DNA of 18,541 nucleotides from an uncultured Bacilli bacterium (lineage in GTDB: Bacteria > Bacillota_I > Bacilli_A > RF39 > UBA660). Location: NCBI GenBank assembly GCA_934085875.1, contig CAKOHQ010000027.1, positions 1 to 18,541 on the forward strand, read 5' to 3'. Positions within the stretch are counted from its first letter, which is position 1. Each line of letters begins with the position of its first letter. Both the position numbers and the translations under genes were made by a program. This document shows, piece by piece, positions 14,595 through 18,541 of the stretch. The notes under the pieces are model-generated. The model did no database searches and was not told the origin of the DNA. It worked only from the letters and a program-made list of their open reading frames with translations.

Positions 14595-16133
14595 ATGAAT
14601 ACATTTAGTAAAGTTATGGGGGTATTTGTAACTATATTAATTTCTGTTATTGTCTTCTTTTTTGGTGTAAAAACTAAAGTAGAAGGTAATCCAAAGAGTA
14701 TGTTTCAGGTATATTTAAATGGAGAAAAGATAGGATTAATCGAAGATAAAGAAGAGTTATTAGATTTAATTGATAAAAAACAATTAGAAATAAAAGAAAA
14801 ATATAAGGTTGATAAAGTATATCCACCTAGCGGATTAGATATAGAAGATGTTTTAACATATGATAGTGATATTGAAACTGCTAGTGTAGTGTATGAAAAA
14901 ATAAGAAATAAAGAGCCTTTTACTATTAGTGGTTATGATGTAACTATTTCTTATAATAATGATAGTACTAATAATACAGATGATTCTTCTAATGAAGAAA
15001 AAGAAGAAGTAAAAAAAGATCCTGTTGTTATGCATGTATTGAGAAAGAAAGATTTTGAAGATGGTTTTTATAATACTATTGCAGCGTTTGTTGGAAGTGA
15101 TATATTAGAGAAATATAAAAATGATACTCAAGCAGAAATTACTGAGACTGGTAGTACTATTGAAAATGTTTATTGGAATGAAGATATTAAAATAAAACAA
15201 ACTTATTTAAGTACAGAAGAATATATTTATACTGATGTTAGTGATATAAGTAAATATCTTTTATTTGGTACTTTAAAAGATGGAGAAAAGTATACTGTTA
15301 AAGATGGAGATAGTGTTACGAGTATAGCAGAGTCTCATAATTTAAATGTTGATGAACTTTTAGTAGCTAACCCTAATTTTTCTAGTGCTAATGTTTTATT
15401 AACTCCTGGGCAACTTGTAAATACTGCTTTAATTGATCCTGTTGTTAGTATTGTATATGAAGAAGAAAAAGTAGAAGATGTTGAAGTTCCTTTTGAAACT
15501 GAGTATCAAGATGATGATACTAAATATAGAGGTAATAATGAGACTATACAAGAAGGAGAAAATGGGGAGACTCGTGTTACTGAAAAAATACAATATATTA
15601 ATGGTGAGATTCAAGGACTTTATATAACAAATAAAACAGAATTAGTTCCTGCTGTAAATAAGATAGTAAAAAGAGGTACGAAAGCACCTGAATACAGTAG
15701 TGGTGGATATGAATTCTATAATGTTTCATTTACTAATGATACTTGGAGTTGGCCAACAATTACTCCATATGTTATTACTAGTAGATTTGCATATCGTTGG
15801 GGTAGTTTACATAAAGGAATAGATATTTCTGGTTGTGGATATGGTTCACCTGTATTTGCTGTTGGAGATGGAATTGTTGTAGAAACTGGATACCATTCAA
15901 GTATGGGTACTTATGTATATGTTCAACATGGTAATAATTATTTTACACAATATATGCATTTAGCTAAATATAATGTGAGTGTTGGACAAACAGTATCTAG
16001 GGGTCAACAAGTTGGAAGTATGGGAAATTCTGGATTTTCAACTGGAACACATTTACATTTAGGAGTCTCAATTGGATATCCATATCAAGGTGGAAAATTT
16101 GTCAATCCTTGTGGGAGTATATTCTCATGTTAG
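14595..16133 (+). CDS. Membrane-anchored M23 peptidoglycan endopeptidase with LysM and G5 domains
   Basis: A 512-residue enzyme predicted to cut peptide cross-links in cell-wall peptidoglycan outside the membrane. ATG 14595 follows the dnaB stop directly, with GGAAGGTGA as ribosome site. Residues about 9-24 are a membrane span or uncleaved signal anchor. An acidic, poorly conserved region extends to about 225. LysM lies at about 231-276 (YTVKDGDSVTSIAESHNL, LTPGQLV) and should bind glycan. A G5 domain follows (about 282-362; VPFETEYQDDD, GENGETRVTEK, GTKAPE). The M23 domain (about 388-505) has zinc ligands His 406 and Asp 410 (HKGID), catalytic His 455 (YMHL) and the HLH pair 486/488. All key residues are present, so it should be active, unlike degenerate M23 regulators. 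It overlaps walJ, whose product family is tied to cell-wall control. Confidence 0.93.
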   Translation: MNTFSKVMGVFVTILISVIVFFFGVKTKVEGNPKSMFQVYLNGEKIGLIEDKEELLDLIDKKQLEIKEKYKVDKVYPPSGLDIEDVLTYDSDIETASVVYEKIRNKEPFTISGYDVTISYNNDSTNNTDDSSNEEKEEVKKDPVVMHVLRKKDFEDGFYNTIAAFVGSDILEKYKNDTQAEITETGSTIENVYWNEDIKIKQTYLSTEEYIYTDVSDISKYLLFGTLKDGEKYTVKDGDSVTSIAESHNLNVDELLVANPNFSSANVLLTPGQLVNTALIDPVVSIVYEEEKVEDVEVPFETEYQDDDTKYRGNNETIQEGENGETRVTEKIQYINGEIQGLYITNKTELVPAVNKIVKRGTKAPEYSSGGYEFYNVSFTNDTWSWPTITPYVITSRFAYRWGSLHKGIDISGCGYGSPVFAVGDGIVVETGYHSSMGTYVYVQHGNNYFTQYMHLAKYNVSVGQTVSRGQQVGSMGNSGFSTGTHLHLGVSIGYPYQGGKFVNPCGSIFSC

Positions 16134-16891
16134 TTAGTGTACTTGCAAGTGGCTCAAAGGGTAATTCAACATTAATCAGAACTGATAAATTAAATATCCT
16201 TATAGATGCTGGTATGAATTTAAAATATTTAAAAGAACAATTATCATATTTTGAACTTGTACCTAATGATATTAATTATATATTTATAACACACACGCAT
16301 AAAGATCATGTTGGAGCATTAGAAACATTTATAAAACATAGTGATGCAACTATTTGTTTAGGTAAAAAAATGTATGAAGATTTAGAATATTTAAAAACTT
16401 ATGATAATATTTTAATTCTTGATAAAATGTTAGAATTAGAAGATGTTTTAATAGAAACTATAAAAACTAGTCATGATGCAAGTGAATCATTAGGATATAT
16501 ATTTACTTCAAATAATAAGTCACTTGTATATATAACAGATACAGGATATATAAATAATAAATACTTTACAAAAATATATAACAAAAATATGTATGTTATG
16601 GAGAGTAATCATGATGTTGAAATGCTTATGCATGGTGCTTACCCTCCTTGGCTTCAACAAAGAGTATTATCAGATAAAGGACATTTATCAAATAAAGCAT
16701 CATCATTCTACTTATCAAAACTAATAGGAGACAATACTAATTATGTTGTTTTAGCCCATTTATCACATGAGAACAATACGGAAGAAATAGCAATGAAAAC
16801 ATTAAATGATACTTTAAAAGAATATGATGTACAATTTAAAAATATATTCATTGCTAGACAAAATGAAAAAACAAAGGATTTTATATTATGA
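16127..16891 (+). CDS. walJ: WalJ/YycJ-type MBL-fold metallohydrolase
   Basis: A 254-residue metallo-beta-lactamase-fold protein. ATG 16127 is preferred over TTG 16109 because GGGAG (16112-16116) precedes it and MLVSVLASGSKGNSTLI is the typical YycJ start. It overlaps the M23 gene by 7 bases. Metal-binding residues: THTHKDH (His 56, His 58, Asp 60, His 61), TDTG with Asp 138, and LAHLSHENN with His 211; GHLSN near 185-189 is also family-specific. Members are thought to act as nucleases in DNA metabolism and are linked by position to the WalKR wall-homeostasis system. Here the walRKHI genes are not beside it, but a wall hydrolase is. Its stop overlaps the rlmH start by four bases (ATGA). Confidence 0.92.
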   Translation: MLVSVLASGSKGNSTLIRTDKLNILIDAGMNLKYLKEQLSYFELVPNDINYIFITHTHKDHVGALETFIKHSDATICLGKKMYEDLEYLKTYDNILILDKMLELEDVLIETIKTSHDASESLGYIFTSNNKSLVYITDTGYINNKYFTKIYNKNMYVMESNHDVEMLMHGAYPPWLQQRVLSDKGHLSNKASSFYLSKLIGDNTNYVVLAHLSHENNTEEIAMKTLNDTLKEYDVQFKNIFIARQNEKTKDFIL

Positions 16892-17322
16892 TTAAAATAG
16901 TATGTATAGGTAAATTAAAAGAAAAATATTTAATTGAATTAGTTAATGATTATAAAGATAGAATTAATAAATATCATAAATTAGAAATAATAGAATTAAA
17001 AGATTCTAATATAAAAGATGAAAGTTTAGAAATAAAAAAATATATTAATAAAAAAGATTATATAATTACTATGGAAATAAATGGTAATAAAATGAATAGT
17101 ATAGAATTTTCGAAAAAAATAGATAATTGGTTAATGACATATAGTAATATAACTTTTATAATTGGTGGTTCTGATGGAATAGATGATAGTATTAAAAATA
17201 TGTCTAATTATAAATTATCATTTAGTGATTTAACTTTTCCACACGGATTATTTAGGGGATTTTTGTTAGAACAAATATATAGAAGTTTTAAAATATTAAA
17301 TAATGAAACATATCATAAGTAG
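16888..17322 (+). CDS. rlmH: 23S rRNA pseudouridine-1915 N3-methyltransferase RlmH
   Basis: A 144-residue SPOUT enzyme that methylates a pseudouridine of 23S rRNA in the assembled ribosome. It starts inside the walJ stop (ATGA overlap at 16888-16891), indicating coupled translation. The opening MIKIVCIGKLKEKYL, the cofactor-site FIIGGSDGIDD (90-100) and the C-terminus TFPHGLFRGFLLEQIYRSFK with final YHK are all diagnostic; the C-terminal residues contact the ribosome. It is about ten residues shorter than the usual 155-160, the loss lying in the N-terminal half, but no conserved motif is missing. The walJ-rlmH pairing is common in Firmicutes. Confidence 0.95.
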   Translation: MIKIVCIGKLKEKYLIELVNDYKDRINKYHKLEIIELKDSNIKDESLEIKKYINKKDYIITMEINGNKMNSIEFSKKIDNWLMTYSNITFIIGGSDGIDDSIKNMSNYKLSFSDLTFPHGLFRGFLLEQIYRSFKILNNETYHK

Positions 17323-17329
17323 GTGAATT

Positions 17330-17992
17330 ATGAAAATAGGTAATGATTGGGATATAATATTAAAAGATGTTTTTGAAAGTGATAAATTTAGAGAATTAAT
17401 TATTAAGGTTAATAAAGAATATGAAAAAAATACTTGTTTTCCTATTAAGCAAGAGGTATTTAATGCAATTAAATTAACTCCGTATAAAAACGTTAAAGTG
17501 GTTATTGTGGGACAAGATCCATATCATGGTGTAGGAGAGGCACATGGATTATCGTTTAGTGTATTATGTTCTAAGTTACCACCTAGTTTAAAAAATATAT
17601 ATAAAGAATTATATGATGATTTAGGAATAAAACCTAGTAACAGTGGTAATTTAACTTGTTGGGCAAAAGAGGGAGTACTTTTACTTAATGCTGTTTTGAC
17701 AGTAAGAAAAGATTGTCCTGCTAGTCATAAAGATTTGGGATGGCAAGATTTTACAGATGAAATAATAAAAAGAATAGAAAAAAAAGACGAAGTAGTTGTA
17801 TATATATTATGGGGTGCATTTGCAAGAAGTAAAAAAAGTTTAATAACTAATCCAAATCATTATGTTATTGAATCTGCTCATCCAAGTCCATTTAGTGCTA
17901 GATATGGTTTCTTTGGTTCTAAGCCATTTAGTAAATGTAATAATATTTTAATTAATAATGGTTTAAAACCTATAAATTGGGAAGTTAAATAA
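17330..17992 (+). CDS. ung: Uracil-DNA glycosylase (family 1)
   Basis: A 220-residue enzyme that removes uracil from DNA to start base excision repair. ATG 17330 follows GGTGA seven bases after rlmH, so it is probably in the same transcript. Diagnostic motifs: GQDPYH at 61-66 with catalytic Asp 63, HGLSFSV (72-78) in the uracil pocket, LLLNAVLTVR (117-126), WGAFARSKKSLI (161-172), and HPSPFSARYGFFGSKPFSKCN (184-204) with catalytic His 184 and the DNA-intercalating loop. Full length and intact. No clear terminator follows; the repeat-containing region described below begins nine bases after its stop. Confidence 0.97.
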   Translation: MKIGNDWDIILKDVFESDKFRELIIKVNKEYEKNTCFPIKQEVFNAIKLTPYKNVKVVIVGQDPYHGVGEAHGLSFSVLCSKLPPSLKNIYKELYDDLGIKPSNSGNLTCWAKEGVLLLNAVLTVRKDCPASHKDLGWQDFTDEIIKRIEKKDEVVVYILWGAFARSKKSLITNPNHYVIESAHPSPFSARYGFFGSKPFSKCNNILINNGLKPINWEVK

Positions 17993-18039
17993 TTTAAAAA
18001 TATGGTTGAAATATATCATTTTTTTATTTATCACATAAT

Positions 18040-18067
18040 GTGACATATTTTTTAAATACTTTATAGT
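18040..18067 (+). promoter_or_regulatory. Promoter of the small peptide gene, with operator-like palindrome
   Basis: GTGACA (18040-18045), a 16-nt spacer and TATAGT (18062-18067). Copy 2 has ATGACA (18446-18451), the same spacer and TATTGT (18468-18473). The -35 of copy 1 overlaps the 13-base palindrome TCACATAATGTGA (18031-18043); copy 2 retains only CATAATATG of it. The start would be near 18074. Confidence 0.55.
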
Positions 18068-18074
18068 AGTATAT

Positions 18075-18132
18075 CTAACCAGAACATTTTATATTCTGTT
18101 AGTGTTTACCCAACTATTTATATAGAAGGGGT
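18075..18132 (+). promoter_or_regulatory. Leader RNA with two hairpins, the second containing the ribosome site
   Basis: Hairpin 1 joins CTAA and CAGAA (18075-18084, one bulged C) to TTCTG and TTAG (18094-18102). Hairpin 2 joins ACCC (18108-18111) to GGGT (18129-18132) and CTAT (18114-18117) to ATAG (18122-18125) with a TTAT loop and A-rich internal loop. The ribosome site GAAGGGG (125-131 of the 18000s) is in its 3' arm. Copy 2 keeps both stems, with G-U pairs replacing A-U in hairpin 1. Confidence 0.6.
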
Positions 18133-18138
18133 GTATAC

Positions 18139-18228
18139 ATGAAATTTAAAAATTTTATTATTAAAATATTTGATAGTATAATTTTATTATACATATTGAA
18201 AATAATCTTCTTCCTCCTACAACAATAG
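18139..18228 (+). CDS. 29-residue hydrophobic peptide, candidate type I toxin
   Basis: ATG 18139 lies 7 bases after GAAGGGG and opens a 29-codon frame ending at TAG 18226. The peptide starts MKFKNFIIKIFDS, continues as an almost unbroken run of Ile, Leu, Phe and Tyr with one Lys, and ends FFLLQQ. This is a single membrane-spanning helix with a basic N-terminus, the general character of membrane toxins such as TisB, Ibs or Fst, although it matches none that I can name. Support for a real gene: a ribosome site, a promoter, and a leader conserved in a second copy nearby. A small RNA on the opposite strand overlaps the 3' untranslated part. The last codons (ATC TTC TTC CTC CTA) are C-richer than neighbouring genes and include an anti-Shine-Dalgarno CCTCC. 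Alternatives are a leader peptide or a secreted signal; it lacks the Cys of AgrD-type pheromones. Confidence 0.55.
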   Translation: MKFKNFIIKIFDSIILLYILKIIFFLLQQ

Positions 18229-18274
18229 GGAGTTTTGGTTATAACAATTAGACACTAGTGTTTGATATTTGTGT

Positions 18275-18307
18275 AAAAAAAAGCACACGTATTAAAAATA
18301 CGAGTGT
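18275..18307 (-). terminator. Minus-strand Rho-independent terminator
   Basis: On the minus strand the stem pairs plus positions 18283-18293 with 18297-18307, interrupted by one mismatch (18287/18303), with a 3-base loop. It is followed by eight U residues (plus A-run 18275-18282). No equivalent U-run follows on the plus strand. Confidence 0.85.
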
Positions 18308-18352
18308 CTACAAAAAACCAGGTAGACATTCCAGATATAGAATGTTCTACTT
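18275..18352 (-). ncRNA. Candidate antisense RNA opposite the 3' end of the small peptide mRNA
   Basis: A minus-strand unit bounded by a consensus promoter and an intrinsic terminator would give an RNA of about 75-80 nt from near 18352 down to 18275. It contains a hairpin whose arms lie at plus positions 18322-18331 and 18340-18350 (GTAGAACATTC with GAATGTCTAC), a single-stranded CTGGTTTTTT stretch and the terminator hairpin. It holds no ORF. Any transcript that reads the 29-codon gene and continues to the plus-strand hairpin at 18322-18350 would be fully complementary to it. Convergent sense-antisense layout with a shared 3' region is that of TxpA/RatA and of Fst-type type I systems. Confidence 0.55.
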
Positions 18353-18358
18353 AAATTA

Positions 18359-18387
18359 ATTTTAACATCACTATAATGATGTGTCAA
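18359..18387 (-). promoter_or_regulatory. Minus-strand promoter of the candidate antisense RNA
   Basis: Reading the minus strand: TTGACA (plus 18387-18382), a 17-nt spacer and TAAAAT (plus 18364-18359). This is a perfect -35 with a 5-of-6 -10 at the ideal spacing. The start falls near plus 18352. The spacer contains the inverted repeat ACATCA/TGATGT. Confidence 0.75.
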
Positions 18388-18407
18388 TTAGAAGTTTTAC
18401 ATAAATA

Positions 18408-18541
18408 ATGATTGAAATATATCTTTTTTTTATTTCTTACATAATATGACATATTTTTTAAATACTTTATTGTAGTATATATAACCAGAGCTTTATTTTG
18501 TTAGTGCTTACCCAACTATTTATATAGAAGGGTTGTGACAA
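18408..18541 (+). repeat. Promoter-leader repeat, copy 2 (continues past the window edge)
   Basis: Counterpart of 18002-18138, including promoter boxes, leader hairpins and GAAGGGTTGTG as ribosome site. The window ends where the start codon is expected, so a second small gene probably begins just beyond 18541. Between the copies (18229-18407) lies only the candidate antisense RNA and its control signals. Confidence 0.9.

Larger units (their letters stand above)
18002..18138 (+). repeat. Promoter-leader repeat, copy 1
   Basis: This segment aligns almost end to end with 18408-18541. Long blocks are identical, including GACATATTTTTTAAATACTT and CCCAACTATTTATATAGAAG. The main difference is a variable block between CCAGA and GTTAG. 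It contains the promoter, an AT-rich upstream block and the leader hairpins of the small ORF at 18139. Confidence 0.9.

Noticed and set aside
18077..18138. A known riboswitch (preQ1 or SAM types) as the repeated leader
   Set aside because: The conserved cores of those classes are not present, and the element precedes a tiny ORF with no metabolic gene.
18139..18228. AgrD-like cyclic peptide pheromone
   Set aside because: No Cys or Ser-based ring motif, no acidic C-terminal part, and no agrB beside it.
18002..18541. CRISPR array or insertion-sequence ends
   Set aside because: Only two long repeats, unequal spacer content, no terminal inverted repeats and no transposase or cas gene.

Overview
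The window is very AT-rich and uses the standard bacterial code: TGA ends the glycosyltransferase and walJ genes, and Trp is encoded by TGG. Shine-Dalgarno sites are strong (AGGAGG, AAGGAGGT). Gene order, a SigH-type sigma factor, Mini-III RNase, WalJ and sortase-type wall anchors together point to a low-GC, walled Bacillota, most likely an uncultured Bacilli/Erysipelotrichia-like or RF39-like gut organism. Lineage is inferred from order and composition only.

Region 1 (1-6532) encodes the cell surface. It holds the tail of one NPKTG-anchored protein, a second complete one whose last 149 bases are almost identical to that tail, and a 1388-residue multidomain adhesin-like protein with the same sorting signal. 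A small membrane-anchored protein of unknown function follows a strong terminator. Region 2 (6533-9139) holds a possible structured RNA with its own terminator, a family 2 glycosyltransferase with a TPR-like C-terminal half, and a 380-residue protein that may carry a PBECR4-like nuclease-fold domain plus a coiled coil. That last gene's promoter lies inside a hairpin that would hide its ribosome binding site in read-through transcripts.

Region 3 (9140-17992) is core information processing in a dense head-to-tail series: mrnC-rlmB-sigH, secE-nusG, rpsF-ssb-rpsR, rplI-dnaB, an M23 endopeptidase, then walJ-rlmH-ung. It reads as three conserved Bacilli neighbourhoods (sigH/secE/nusG, the S6-SSB-S18/L9/DnaB block, and the walJ-rlmH block) joined with several usual members missing. 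An rpsF leader with the features of the S6:S18-binding RNA motif is visible. Several promoters and terminators can be read to the base.

Region 4 (17993-18541) has no conventional gene but is the most interesting part. A conserved promoter and leader occurs twice (18002-18138 and 18408-18541). The first copy precedes a 29-codon hydrophobic peptide ORF whose ribosome binding site lies in a hairpin. Facing it on the minus strand is a consensus promoter (TTGACA, 17 nt, TAAAAT) and a Rho-independent terminator that would make an RNA of about 75-80 nt overlapping the 3' part of the peptide mRNA. This is the layout of a type I toxin-antitoxin module, here apparently in tandem array; I do not recognise the family.
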